This document shows, piece by piece, positions 36,776 to 48,714 of a stretch of DNA of 64,000 nt. Under the pieces are notes generated by a model. The model had not been told where the DNA came from, searched no databases, and worked only from the letters and a program-made list of their open reading frames with translations. The DNA comes from Holothuria scabra (Eukaryota; Echinodermata; Holothuroidea; Aspidochirotida; Holothuriidae): positions 41,200,846 to 41,264,845 of the forward strand of contig CM074193.1 in NCBI GenBank assembly GCA_037179385.1. Direction: 5' to 3'. Position 1 is the first letter of the stretch; every line of letters begins with the position of its first letter. Made by a program: the position numbers and the translations under genes.

Positions 36776-37467
36776 GCTAAGACGAATAGTTCCGTATTAT
36801 CTCCATGATATGGCGGACAAGGATAGGTTGCGATGATATTGTGGATTAAGTTTTCCTCCTGAATATTTTCCATGACGTTTTAATAGCGCAACATCAGAAT
36901 GTCAAAACACGGGGCAAATAAAAATGTTTTGGGCGAACAATTGGGCAAAAACTGAAGGCAAAGCGTGCGCTGATGGGAGCGAGCACATCCGAAATGCCCT
37001 TGTGGTTGTCCAGGGAGCGGAATTCTAGTGTAAGCTCTGGGGTTTTAGTGTATCTATGAAATGAAAATTTAGTCTTATGATATTTTATTATTTTTTCGGT
37101 TTACCCAACTCCTTAAAGGCCGAACGTAAGAGGAAGGGGACCGGGACAAGGGATAAAACTGATAAGGCAAATGCCTCTATTACTATCCCGTAGGGCTGCT
37201 TTTGTTTACTAAAGCACTCACAAAATGGGGGACGTGATTCCAAGAAAGGATAAAACTGCAGCAAAAGATAGTATTTGCAGATATGAGAGCATTTCAGTAG
37301 CTACACAATTCTAAATAATTTTACCCACAATTTTGTGCAAGTCTTTACATTTTCGTAAATATTTTGGTTCGTTCAAAAATCAAAATAAATCTCATCGAGT
37401 TAAGACACAGATTTTCAAGTCATGTGATTTCAGTGATCCCAGCACATATAAAGCCACAACTCATTCG
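36776..37467. other. No recognised feature
   Basis: A weak match to 11177-11250 near 37018-37060 suggests an old shared repeat. Otherwise unique. Confidence 0.45.
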
Positions 37468-37475
37468 CTCATGTA

Positions 37476-38142
37476 CAGTGGCGGCACCAGGGGTGAAATA
37501 TGCACTCCCGTTAGAATACCCGGCCCCACGGTCAGCTTCCAAAGTAGAGTTGCCGGACCGGAGTTTCTAGGCAAAGTGATTCACAAAAATGCTCCAAAGA
37601 GGCCTGACACCCTTCCCAAACTAAAACTTTGTAATCTGTTGTATTAACTTCGTGTCGTTGGAAATCTTCATCCCAAATCAAGCTTGTGTATAGCGGCTTT
37701 GTCTAAACTACTTTTCCTGGCCCACCATATTTAGACCAAAGTACTACACTCCGTGCAATAAAATCACCCATAGGCTTTTGATTTAATTGCTTGCGTACGC
37801 TATTCATGCCTTTAGAACGGTACTTTTTAAAGCAAGCCAGTAACTAACGCTCACTCAGTCACTGGCTATAGATTTACTTGAGAGTACATTGTTTACCAGG
37901 ACATATCCCACCTTAGGCCTATATGTAAAACTCCATTGAACATTTGCCAATTACATTATCACATGAACATATATGGCAATATAATTTATTTCGATTAATA
38001 TCTGGTTCTGTAGCCTATGAAACCGCACATCTTACCGATCGATTATGAACCAGATATACCTATCGTATGGCTTACGTTTGAACCCAGAGATATTTTAAAA
38101 CCTCAAAGCTTCCGACTTTTTAAAATCCTGGTGCCGCCACTG
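37476..38142. mobile_element. hAT-type element, 667 bp, perfect 16-bp ends and 8-bp TSD
   Basis: CAGTGGCGGCACCAGG (37476) and CCTGGTGCCGCCACTG (to 38142) are exact inverted repeats. The flanks CTCATGTA (37468-37475) and TTCACGTA (38143-38150) match at 6 of 8. It encodes no transposase; the 104-codon frame crossing its left end is chance. Confidence 0.85.
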
Positions 38143-38150
38143 TTCACGTA

Positions 38151-40242
38151 GAAATGAAGCCCAATTATATTTATTTTTTTTTAATCAATCAGATGTCAAC
38201 TATAGGGTCTACCTCAGATTTTCAATTAAAACATGACAAATGACGGAACAAGTCATAACTAAAATTGTAAACTCCCTTGCTAACATTGGCCTATTTTGGA
38301 CATATGCGATGTCGTTCCGTACTATACGTGCACTCAGCAAACTTCTTGATTTATCTGTGCAGTAAGGGGTTTTAAAGTGCGTACAGGTAACGTAGATTTT
38401 CAACCACTTTGACTACTCCGACGCAGGCAAACGCAATCCACGGATGCAACTGTAACCTTAGCATTTCTATTATCAGACCGACGTCGGATTCTGGTCCAAC
38501 AGGTCTGATTGTATTCGGATGATATTTGGAGGTCGGTCTGAAATCGGGGCAAATGGGTTTGTAAGGAATAACCCATTTGCGACATAAATACATCTGATTC
38601 TCTCCAATACTATCCAGTATATAGTACTCTCCAATTTCCAAAGAGTTAAACGAGGGATAATTCTAATGCTAATCATGATGATTTACTCTTGTGGGAAAAC
38701 AGCTGTTTCGATTGAAATTTCTTATTTTCCAATTTAGACTTGTCCCTTATTTCACATTTAAAGAGAAATTTTTTGTTTGGGGCGTTAATGGGATATTGGA
38801 CGGTCTGATTTAGTCGCATATATACTTGTTTTTGCGACGGCGTATCGACGTAAAACGAATGGCAAAAATGGATAAAATGTCGAGGAGACGCTGATACATA
38901 CAGTCCTAAACCAAAGTAGATTGAACTACAAAATGTTAACAGAATTATCATTTATTTTATCGTAACCACCCCCTCATTTTACCGTGTTTAAACCATAAAA
39001 ATTTTCGTTTGCTTCTATTCTGCTTTTATACTGTCTTATTCTTTTCTTTTGTTGCTCCTGTTTGCTTTAAGATACTACACATTCGGTTAATCACTTAGCG
39101 GTATAATTTTTGGTATTATGTTCATACATGTTTACTACATTTTATAGTATTGTTTCCGAGCTCGTTTGTCTCAATCTTTCATTTCGTCACATTTCTGTTT
39201 TACTGCTTCCTTTACTCTCTGCATCCAGGGCCCAATAAAAGTGCAGTCTCTGTAGGGACTAAACGGATTATACTCTGGTTTTAAAAAAGATCATAAATAT
39301 ATAAACATTGCAGAGTGTGTCGAGTTTAAAAATTTGGTCCACACTGGGGAGGAATGTTTCACGATAAATGAATGATTGAGTTTCATAACTTGATGTGTCC
39401 ATTCCTACGAAATTCTGAAAAACAAATTATATTTTTAAAGCTTGTTTCGGATATTATATATTACACTCCTACCTTCCCCATGAAAATAAAAAAAAGGAAG
39501 AACTGACACCATTCGACAGGGCGTTACTAATTTTAAAGGTAAAACGCGTGGTTAGGAAACTTCATTGTAATTTTCAACCAACATACCAACTAAATTAAGG
39601 GGTAAAGGACTTTACAACCGCAGTCTGCAGTGTGTGAGGTATTTAATTTTGATGACAAATCAATGTGTTTGTATTCTTGTTCTTTTGTTCACCCGTGTCT
39701 TTTTTGTAGCATGAACCAATAGGCTAGTTCGATAGTTCGTTTTGATGGCTATGTACGTACATGCGCACAACCTTCAAACCATCGGGATAAACAAACCAAC
39801 CCACACCTACAAGACGTATCCCAAAAGTTAAGTTCACATGAAAATTTCGTGAAATCTGTCTCTCTCAATCCTTCCATAACCCGTAACATGAAGAGGGATC
39901 TAAAGTGTGGTTTTAAGTAGAAAATTTTGTCTAAATTGTATTTTTGGTGTTAAAATTTGCATTTTAGCTTGTCGTATAGAAGGACTGAGACCCCTTTTTC
40001 GAGCTCGCTAGACATTAAGGAAGTGTTGTATGCACGTACTGACAAAACGAGGGAAGGCTTTGCGCTACATGCTGAGCTCGGTTTGTACATCCCACGCTGT
40101 GCCCTACAATTCCATGCGGCAATGAATTACCAAACTCGCTGATTATGTAGTATCTTCTCAGAGGTCTTGCATGATTTCTCTTGTGGGAGATGGATGAATC
40201 GTGAAGAACAATCCCCTCCCCATAAGAAAATGTGTGCATAAG
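38151..40242. other. Unique sequence, nothing recognised
   Basis: Several overlapping minus-strand frames at 38209-38951 (up to 92 codons) have no recognised motif and mutually overlap. No repeat noted. Confidence 0.5.
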
Positions 40243-40385
40243 TACGCTCTTAAAACAGTGGTTAAAAATTAAACGCTTTTCTAAAAAATTTTTGCACCTT
40301 TGTTTAGATGCTAGACACACGTGTAAAGTTCTTAAACATTTTGTCTAAAAAAAGACACGTTTAACTGCTAAACATTTGAAATGGG
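40243..40385 (-). mobile_element. MITE fragment related to the 56844 element
   Basis: Starts TACGCTCTTAAAACAGTGG. In reverse complement it carries GTTTAGCAGTTAAACGTG and GTGTCTAGCATCTAAAC, blocks shared with 56844-57066. Its end fits the TACACTCTAAAA group. The other end is missing. Confidence 0.6.
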
Positions 40386-41217
40386 ACATTCAAATTACTG
40401 GTTTAATTTGCAGCAAGCAATGTTTCAACGTTGGTGCCTATAAAGGTCAAGCAAGTGCGAGATATGATTGTGAAATACGACAGAGAAGTAGATTATATCT
40501 CCCAGTATAATGAACAGGGCTGTTAAGTGTATCGTCCCTTCCTCTTTGGAAAAGATTTGAAGTCGAAGAGTCCCAGATGTTTCATGGTACATTTTTAGAC
40601 TGTTTCACAGTATATTTAAAGAAGGAGTCTGGGAAACTTGCCGACAGGGGGACCGTCCCCACCTTGTAAAAAATCTTGGCGTATAAAATTTAAAAATGAA
40701 GTTCTAGGTAGTAGGGTGGTGACTCCTCTCCTGGTAGTGAACTGAGTGTCACACCGACGAGAAATTCAATTTCTGATAAAATTTGAGATAGAGTTCTACT
40801 GCGTGTAGGATTGGAGAAAACGAAGTCTGATGTAGGGGATGAAAGAGTAGAGTGAAATTTCCCCTGTAACAGACTTCTCCTCATTGTCCTTAATGAGATA
40901 AAAGAATAACATGTACTAGTTCAACGGCATTGTTTCTACTTATTTAATTATAACGAACTATCCTCCATATATTACGTCCAAGATCCCAGTATTTGGATAT
41001 ACACTTTTTGATCAGATTCAATGTTCAGTATTCTCAATTTAAAATAACCTAAAACGATTTGTGCAAAACAAACATAATGAGTTTAATAGCACTTTAAAAG
41101 TTAAATGGCCAAGATATCGACATCGAGTAAAAAAAGGGAAACAACTGCCATGGATAACTTCTTTTTGTACCGTACGTAATGATTAAAGTGCCATTCGAGC
41201 GCAGTCAACACACACTG
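40386..41217. other. No recognised feature
   Basis: Unique AT-rich DNA. Confidence 0.5.
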
Positions 41218-41221
41218 TTCA

Positions 41222-41341
41222 CCCTTTACCGTTGTGCTCCAATCGGGGCATATTTGCGCGCCCCGGGAGTGGGCGGAAAAGCATACGTAGCACGCCCCGC
41301 ATCAGCTTCCGTGGGTTATTGACCCCGGGAACGGTCAAGGG
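41222..41341. mobile_element. piggyBac-type MITE, short copy (~120 bp)
   Basis: Starts CCCTTTACCGTTGTGCTCC and ends ACGGTCAAGGG directly before TTAA (41342-41345). The left flank is TTCA instead of TTAA. Its first ~110 bases match the complete copy at 41479, so it has a large internal deletion. Confidence 0.75.
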
Positions 41342-41379
41342 TTAAAATAAGCCTGTGGAGTGTTTTTACTGCAAAGCTA

Positions 41380-41455
41380 ATGCCGCTTTCTCTCTCTCTC
41401 TGCGTGTGTGCACTTATGCCGCTCTCTCTCTCTTTCTGCGTGTGTGCACAGACCC
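41380..41455. repeat. CT-rich tandem duplication
   Basis: Two units of about 37 bases, each TGCCGCT-(TC)n-TGCGTGTGTGCAC, lie between the two piggyBac-type copies. Confidence 0.75.
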
Positions 41456-41478
41456 GTGCTGCAGATATTTTAGATTAA

Positions 41479-41728
41479 CCCTTTACCGTTGTGCTCCAAT
41501 CGGGGCATATTTACGGGCCCCGGGAGTGGGCGGAAAAGCCTACGTAGGACGCCCGCATCAGCTTCCGTAGGTCATTGACCACGTCACCTTAAACTATAGT
41601 CCCTCTCGTTGCTGTGGCCGAATTTCCTGGTAGCTTCTCGCAGTTTCGAGCTCCGCGTGAAACAGTAAGGATGGGTGACAGTCGCGCTCTCCGTATGGGT
41701 CCAAAAGGACCCAAACAACGGTAAAGGG
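41479..41728. mobile_element. piggyBac-type MITE, complete, 250 bp, TTAA flanks
   Basis: The termini CCCTTTACCGTTG and CAACGGTAAAGGG are perfect 13-base inverted repeats. They are flanked by TTAA at 41475-41478 and 41729-41732. A CCC...GGG terminus with TTAA duplication is the hallmark of the piggyBac superfamily. It is locally GC-rich compared with its surroundings and has no transposase. Confidence 0.9.
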
Positions 41729-41732
41729 TTAA

Positions 41733-44246
41733 CGCGACCAAATATGAAAACGTTATCAGGTTAAAGAAGTTCCACTCAACTTTGTTGTATAGTATGTAAG
41801 ATATTCGTTACTGTCTTCGTTGTCATTACCCAACAGTTCACTGAATATTGTGCTGATTAAGTGGTGAGTTTTGAATCTGCGTTCTTTTTATACTTTACTT
41901 GAACTACGTCATGCAGTGGTGGATAGTTCATGGAAAAGGCCGTTGACCAAAACTGCCTGCCGGGGCTCTTTTTAAGTTTTCAACAGCCTGTCTTTACAGA
42001 TCCCTGCAGTCCATTCTTGCTCCTTCTGATGAAAATTCCTTGCTAAGCCACTAATTTTGTGAGCTCAAGCGTTTACTCGCATAACACCGTAAATGTATGT
42101 ATATATATTAGTCCGTGTTCATGCAAAAACTGTGTGAAGAAGCCATGATACCATAAGTGGTCTGTTAAACGGTTAAACAGTTACAGCGGAGCCAATTCTT
42201 AAGTGAGTCTGCTAATCATCGAAGCCGCCCGATAAGTTTAAAAGTTTAAAATCTATAATTTCTAGATTTCGGGATTGCGAAATATAACGATAACTTAAGG
42301 GGGTTATTAGGGTACACTTTCACAAGGAAAGGCAATTTGTACATGCTTTCACATTCAAAAACTACAGAAGCAAAAGGTTTTGTATCGTGGCTTGGAAACT
42401 GCTGCATCTGCATCATTCAAAAGGAACTGGTCATAAATGTTTCAGAGCGGAAATGAATTGTTAATAGCTCAATCATAAAACACTTGAATCTGTACAGGAT
42501 ATAAGAACTCTTCAAGTTTTACTATTTGTCATTAGTATGTGGGAAGAAACAACATCTTGGAGAAAGGTGTGGCTTTCGCTCCAAACTTATTTTGAAACAA
42601 CAATCAAATATCAGTGACTGAATTTTTTTTAGTTTGTCTTCAAATTTAAGGTTCATGATATTTTAGTACTTCAATTTGTCAATATTGCACAATTATTCAA
42701 GGTATACCATACGATAAGTTCCTGTGAATTTTTCAATTTAGGAGTAAAGATATTGTCACATGATTCTCATATGCAATTAATGAAACGGGATAGAATCTAC
42801 TGTACAGTACTCTTTAGTTGGGGCGAATGTATTTTCCATTTAACGTTTTAATTTTTGATCCAACAGATCAAATCACTTTAAGATAGATACTTTTCTCCTT
42901 GCGAATCATTACATCATGAGACTTTAAGGAATCTTTGCATTGATTTTAAGCCCTTCTTACCTTAGGTCTTTCCATGAAAACCCGATGCTGACAGAAACTT
43001 TGATCATGCTTGCATTCACATATGAGATCATTTTGCATGGAGCATATTCGCATTGCTTGTTCTTAAAATGTCGCGTAGTAAGAGATGGAACTGCAGGAAT
43101 CAAGATGTCACGACCGTCAATTGAAAGGAGATTGAAAAATCCAAATTTATCGGTCGATTTAAATCTTGTTAAGACAGTAAAAAACCGTGTTACAAAAGAA
43201 AGAACCTCCCTTGTTTTGTGCCTCTGACCGCATTATCACGTATACTTCTGAATGCACCAAGAAAGTGTAATAAAAATTTACAGAAGAACGTTTGGAAAAT
43301 CGGCCGTTAAGTATAGATCATTTTCAAAGACTTTCATTAGACTTCCATCATCAAAAGGAATCTGCATTGAATTTCAATTTTTCACGGTGAATGCTCTCTA
43401 TATAAACACGAGGAAATATTGTGAACTTTATTGTTCTGAATCATAACTGGTATGGACATCTGCTTTAGTCGCTTAATGTGTTTCCCAGAAAAAAAAAAAA
43501 AAAAAAAAACATTCACACCTCCCTCCCCACACACAAAGACTCAGTGGCTTAATGGTCTTTATAAACAGGTTAATCGTCTTTCAACCGATAAGTAACTCAT
43601 AGCCGGGTATTTCCTTGGATTTTAATGCAATTTACAGCACTTGCCCAATTTTTGTCACTTTAGTGACTTCAGATAGGGGAAACAAAAAATCACGTGACAG
43701 GGAAAAATCTCCACAAGCAACTAACCGTTTAAAAGAAAATGGGATCAGATTTTTACGGAAGCCTGATGCATGCCACGCATACAATTATTTAAATTTGTAC
43801 TAACAGATTATTAACCTGTAAACAGAATTTCTTAATCTGCAGTAACCGCTTAGCCTATTAGTTCCTTAAATTGTTCAAAGTGTATAAATTGTTTAAATTT
43901 AAGATAGTTGCTCATCACTTGAACTACAATTTTAAGCAGGGGGACTTAAATTCCCAATCACTTGCCATGCGAGATATGTATACCGAGATATTGGAAATCA
44001 CCTGCAACATGGTACGTACGACCGCTGGTGATACACCGAGTTGACGTTTGAAAACTGTGCCGGTACCTCACCAAAATTTACCTCAAAATAACTATTAAAT
44101 ATTGTGATTAGGAGAGGTTTTAGTCATTGCGCATTGGTGAGTATCTGCATAATATTATTTTGGCAAATCTCTCAATACAATATTTTCTAGGTTACGCAAA
44201 AATTTAGTACTGTACTGAAATTTTTTGGCGGTGACCTAACGACATT
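41733..44246. other. Unique sequence with one poly-A run
   Basis: A run of about 20 A lies at 43491-43511 and could be the tail of a degraded retroelement. However, no coding remnant or polyadenylation signal sits directly before it. Frames at 42940-43227 and 43252-43446 have no recognised motif. Confidence 0.45.
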
Positions 44247-44349
44247 GTGTTGACTGATCTGCCAAAAAATTGTCACAGTTTTGCGTGTAGACACTTCTCA
44301 AATTCAAATATTTTCGAAACCCCCTCCCCTTATACCCCTCCCCAGGCCG

Positions 44350-45770
44350 GCGATCCACCAATGGACATATCAGTTGGACCCGCATCTAGCCTCTCGGAAC
44401 TTGGGAGCTATGTCACAGTTTGCATTTTTTTAGTGTATGGGAGTGCTCTTGCTTTGTTGCATCATGGAATTTGGATTTATTTATTTGATTCTCATTCTCG
44501 AAATAAAAATGACATGCAATGTCCTGATGGTAAATGTTGCCTTGTTAGGTTTAAATCAAACCAAACATTAACTTTGTTTCTAAGAAGCCTCACAAAATCT
44601 TTATGCAGTCAAGATTTATCTACTGTGCAGTTTGATTTATACTGTGTAAATGTGGAGAAAATATCTACAAATATTGATCTGCAAACCCCAATTGCAGTAG
44701 AATGGGAACTTCTAAGCGGCACTTCTACTGGCCTAACTTTTCCAAACATCAATGGTGATTTCATTTTAAAGGGCAAAAACAATGTCCCCACAACCGCAGG
44801 AAGAAATACAAGCACACAAATTTCTGAAATCATCGAAACGTTTGTGGCAGAACGTCATGTAGAACATCTAGGCTTACACAACACTCCATGTACGAGTAGT
44901 CACTATATATTACGTGGCCCCACTCACCAAGGGTCAGAGTTACATGGGCTTTCTTCAAGAGGTAGTCAATGTATGTGTAATTCTCTTGCTTTTTTGATAG
45001 CATACATTCAGTCCTAATTCAACAACTAACTTCATGTTGTACAACTGAACACCTTCAATTATGTTCATCACAACCAGGACTTCCAAGTCAAACATATGAT
45101 AGGCCTAAACGACCATTTCATGATGGCAATCAGGCAATACCGGCACAGAAACATGCGAAAGATTCCTCTACCAGTGTCCAAATCCCTTGTAACACTTCTC
45201 CGAAAGATACCGTATATAGACCTACAAAGTCTCAGTTACAGACTGAGGTGAATCAGTAAATGTTTCATTTTTACAGCGGAATGTTTGTATTGTGGAAAGA
45301 TTCTAAAACCTTCAAGTTTATTTTTTTTACAAACAATTTCCAAGATAAAACTGAATTGTTGCTCAAACATTACCATGGCAATCTTCTGTCTTTCAGTAGT
45401 GAGTCATGTACAAAAAATCCCTTCAAAATTATTTATTCTCCAAAATATATTTCCACCAAAGTTACTGAAACCAAAAGAGAAACTTTAGATTCCTGGAATT
45501 CTATTCAGCTTGCATATGAGCAAATGGTGGCTTCTTGTTTACAAAACACACTGTATAACAGTAACTACCAACGAAAACATGTTTTATGTATTTGATCCAC
45601 ACTGTCACAGTATGGCAGACTGGCAGGTTTGGATTCAAGTGCATATGGTGTTCACCTCGAAGATACTTTACAGTTAAGTAAGTTTCTACATGGATTACTT
45701 TTTACCATTTTCAATGGATTTTCTTCACAGGAAGTTTGTCACTTTCATTGCCTTGCCATATCTTAACCTC
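44350..45770 (+). pseudogene. Decayed mobile-element gene with two herpes-tegument-like cysteine protease modules
   Basis: An open frame covers 44247-45017 without an ATG at its start. Module 1 keeps only its C-terminal half: a FDSHSRN motif at 44485, followed by PDGKCCLVRF and a leucine-rich tail. About 130 residues on, a second module begins with GPTHQGSELHG and then SSRGSQCMCNS, whose Cys codon is at 44970. After a stop at 45015-45017 the frame shifts by -1 and continues to 45256. It then crosses further stops at 45257 and 45593. A second His-type motif, FYVFDPHCHS, appears near 45582-45611 in the original frame. Known: Q-G-x...G-x-QC...N-S-L and FD(S/P)H motifs are the Cys and His ends of the herpesvirus large-tegument deubiquitinase fold (MEROPS C76). 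Relatives occur in large eukaryotic mobile elements, often with Helitron or PIF1-type helicases. Inference: a captured protease in a dead mobile element. No helicase was seen nearby. A conserved 85-codon frame at 45773-46030 may be its continuation. Confidence 0.5.
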
Positions 45771-46030
45771 ATTTGAACGATGTACTAGCTGCAGTTTGGC
45801 TAAATGTTACATGCACCACCACTTACTTCAAACCATTAAACGACATATATTTGCGACCTGATAAAGAAAGCAAACTTGAAATAAATGAAGCCATTTCTGA
45901 TTTTCTGCAAACAATAAAACAAGGACCTTCCCAAAACCGTTACAATGCCTTTATATGTTGTAATTCTAAGCATTTTGGTAAACATTTTATTCCTTTTCCA
46001 TGTTTGGAGCTCAAAAGCATTTGCCATTAA

Positions 46031-47283
46031 AGTTAAGAATTTTCACAGAGAATAAACTTGAAGCAGGCAGGTGAGATGTCTTGGATTCATATTGAAGACA
46101 ATGTTTCCTTCTTTTTGATTTCTCATCCTGCTGTATTCATCCGGGATTGATTACAAAAGTTATCTTGCCCCAAAGGCGTTCACAGTTTTCCAGAATCAAC
46201 TGCTCACAATACGCTTCATATGGTGTCAGTATATCAGAGTTCCATTTCATAACATTAGGGATGAACTTTAAGGAAAATTAAGCACTGGCTTACAATGTGA
46301 ATCCATGATTTCACGCCTGCTTGCTTCAAGTTCACTTCTTGTAAAAAATGTGTCAACTTCAAATGCTAAATATTTCGATAAATTCACATTGGAAATGGGA
46401 AAAAAAATCACCACTTGCCACGTTACGTTCCGCTTTAAAATATCGAACGTAAAATTGGCTCTGAACAATTCTTTTAAGTACTTTTGTGACAGTTCCATAT
46501 GTATACAGTTTTCAAATCTTTTTTCATAACATATCTGCTACCTTTACTTTCTCACTTATTTCTGTGTAAAATACGTTCATATAAAATCATGCAGCGTCCT
46601 TGTCACTTCATTCTCATTGTACCTCTCTCCTCCGTTTACAACATTTGTGCATCTCCATTCGCGAGTGTGAATGCCTCGCATTTTAGTTCGTAAATATCAT
46701 CGACAATTCACCATTTTAGTCAACCAGGTAAATCTATTCGTCCATTCTATTTTGAAATGAAACACGTTTAATTGGGGCTGAAATGTAGAAAGTAGTAATC
46801 AAATGACATTTGTTTCTATTGTGAAGGTTTCATGCTTTGTCTTTCCCTAACTTTCGCACACCATACATTTCAGTGATGGAGTACTTTGTAATGTAAAATC
46901 TGGAGACTACAACCTCGACCCCTTACTTTAAAGGTGGTTTGGGGATTCCTAAACTCTAAAGTAAGGGTTTTATCGAACAAAATGATCATCCTTATCTTCG
47001 ATCATAATGATGGGAAAACTGATTGGAATATAGAAGTTATTCACTCTACTTCAACTGTTCAACGCGTTTCAATTCAGCACGTTGGATGGTACTGATCATG
47101 CGTGCGCAGTAGATATGTTACCGATACGGGAGTATAAAAGCACTTTACGGTATTCCCGTGCCATAGACGCTTGGATGGCAAAATAAAGAGAAGGGCAACA
47201 CCATGGCATCGATGCATAGCTTCTATACAGCTTGTCATTTGCAACCGGTTACTTTTACCTCGTTTTCTTACAAAAGATTTTGA
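46031..47283. other. Unique sequence with a small hairpin
   Basis: CCCTTACTTTA (46920) and TAAAGTAAGGG (46957) form an 11-bp hairpin stem with a ~26-base loop. Short frames at 46268-46693 on both strands have no motif. Confidence 0.5.
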
Positions 47284-47328
47284 GCCTGCCCTCATTGCAG
47301 CCTGCCCTCATTACAGCCTGCCCTCAGC
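47284..47328. repeat. 16-bp tandem repeat, ~2.8 units
   Basis: GCCTGCCCTCATTGCA units start at 47284, 47300 and 47316. Confidence 0.85.
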
Positions 47329-47679
47329 ATGTTGAACTTCATGACTACTAGACGGTAACCGTAAAATTTGTGAGTCGTGGTAATACCATGTGACCAAAAT
47401 ATCATGGGTTTCTGGCAGCTTTTCAAAAAAATGGCGCAGAACAACTTGAGGTAGTATATTTCAAAATCATGAATAATCTGAATGGGAAATCGAACCCTAA
47501 ATGAATTAACTTTGATTAACCATGGCTGGCTATTAATCCTCGGCAGAATGGCTATGCTTTCCTGTTGCAACTGCGGAATTCTTGGGGGTGCGCAATATTT
47601 GGTCTTTGTCTATACTATGTTTTAATAATCTGTATAATTAATTCTTCAATTATCGTGGCTAATATCGAAGCTCCGAGTT

Positions 47680-48085
47680 AAAGTATGACTCAAGTCAAAA
47701 AATTCAAAAATATATATTAAACACCATGGAAAATGAATTCCTAAGATCTAACTCCCACCTTCATAGGACATTCCAGAGCCGAGATATAAAATGTTGAAAA
47801 TTATTCACTTAAAACAAATTAGTCCATTGCGCAATAATTTGTTACTTTCTTGTTGTACAACTGGCTTGAACTGGTTTGTTTCCCTTTAAGATTTTTTGTT
47901 TTTTATGACCTTGTGCATTTTCTGTTTGCCTGCATTGCATGTTGCACAGAGCGGTCTTAATGAATTACATCACCACATAACAGTATGAGTGCTATAACAC
48001 CTTGGCACAAGATGCAGTAACTTTCAGAATAAAACAAAGAAGTACAAAGACTGAATTTGAGTAGTGCAACAATGACATCACAAAG
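47680..48085. mobile_element. Palindromic MITE family P525, right arm missing
   Basis: The left end AAAGTATGACTCAAGTCAAA and blocks CACCTTCATAGGACATTC and GAGCCGAGATATAAAATG match the copy at 19388. Similarity continues through the central spacer to ACAATGACATCACAAA (about 48068-48083), after which the right arm is absent. Confidence 0.75.
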
Positions 48086-48180
48086 CGTAATGGTGTGATC
48101 ATAAGTATATATGTATTTGTATGTTTTGCAAAACGACAAAGGTTGACGAGACAATTTAAACTGATTCTTTCTATAATTTA

Positions 48181-48280
48181 TACACTCTAAGAAAACTTGG
48201 TTGGTTTTTACCAGATCCCGGGTGAGTATGCCACCCACGCAATCCTGGTTAACGTTAACCAGGAATTCTTAAGAGTGATA
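48181..48280. mobile_element. 100-bp MITE of the TACACTCTAAAA group
   Basis: The left end TACACTCTAAGAAAACTTGG and right end ATTCTTAAGAGTGATA are inverted at the tips. The centre holds CCTGGTTAACGTTAACCAGG, a perfect 20-base palindrome (48244-48263). Confidence 0.7.
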
Positions 48281-48599
48281 CTGTGGCACGCACCGAAACA
48301 CTTGGTTTGGGACCCCTGAAGCCTCGTGGCCCTTCATCTTGTCCATCCATGTCTATCAATTTGCTTAAACCGCTGAGATTGTACAGTAACCAGCAAAAAA
48401 TAAAAGAGTCATTAAGAAAACGGATAAAATAGTCAGTCGGGCGTACCTGTTTTTCTGCCGTTTCGTGCAACACAAAAGGGGATTACTGGGGAACAACCCA
48501 GAAAGGAAGATTATAGTTTTCTCATCACGCAATGACTTTTCCCCACGTTCAAAAAGTGCGCAGCAACGAAAAAAGAGGCAAAAACAATGCCAAAGTTTC

Positions 48600-48714
48600 A
48601 TCTTAAATCTACTACGGTCGTTTGGTCACCAGCCAATCACGTATCAGGAGAGGAGGAGACTGACCAATGACAAGGCAGTAGCATCGTAGTTACACAGAAG
48701 AAGCAGACGACAAA
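48600..48714 (+). promoter_or_regulatory. Possible promoter with two CCAAT boxes
   Basis: AGCCAATCACG (about 48629) and GACCAATGACA (about 48661) lie about 85 and 55 bases before the ATG of the decayed frame at 48715. Two close CCAAT boxes are typical of TATA-less promoters. This is an inference from position only. Confidence 0.3.

Noticed and set aside
43252..43512. Processed pseudogene ending in poly-A
   Set aside because: The short frame has no recognised homology and the A run has no polyadenylation signal just upstream.
45285..45488. Separate 67-codon gene
   Set aside because: Alternative frame across the protease-like pseudogene.
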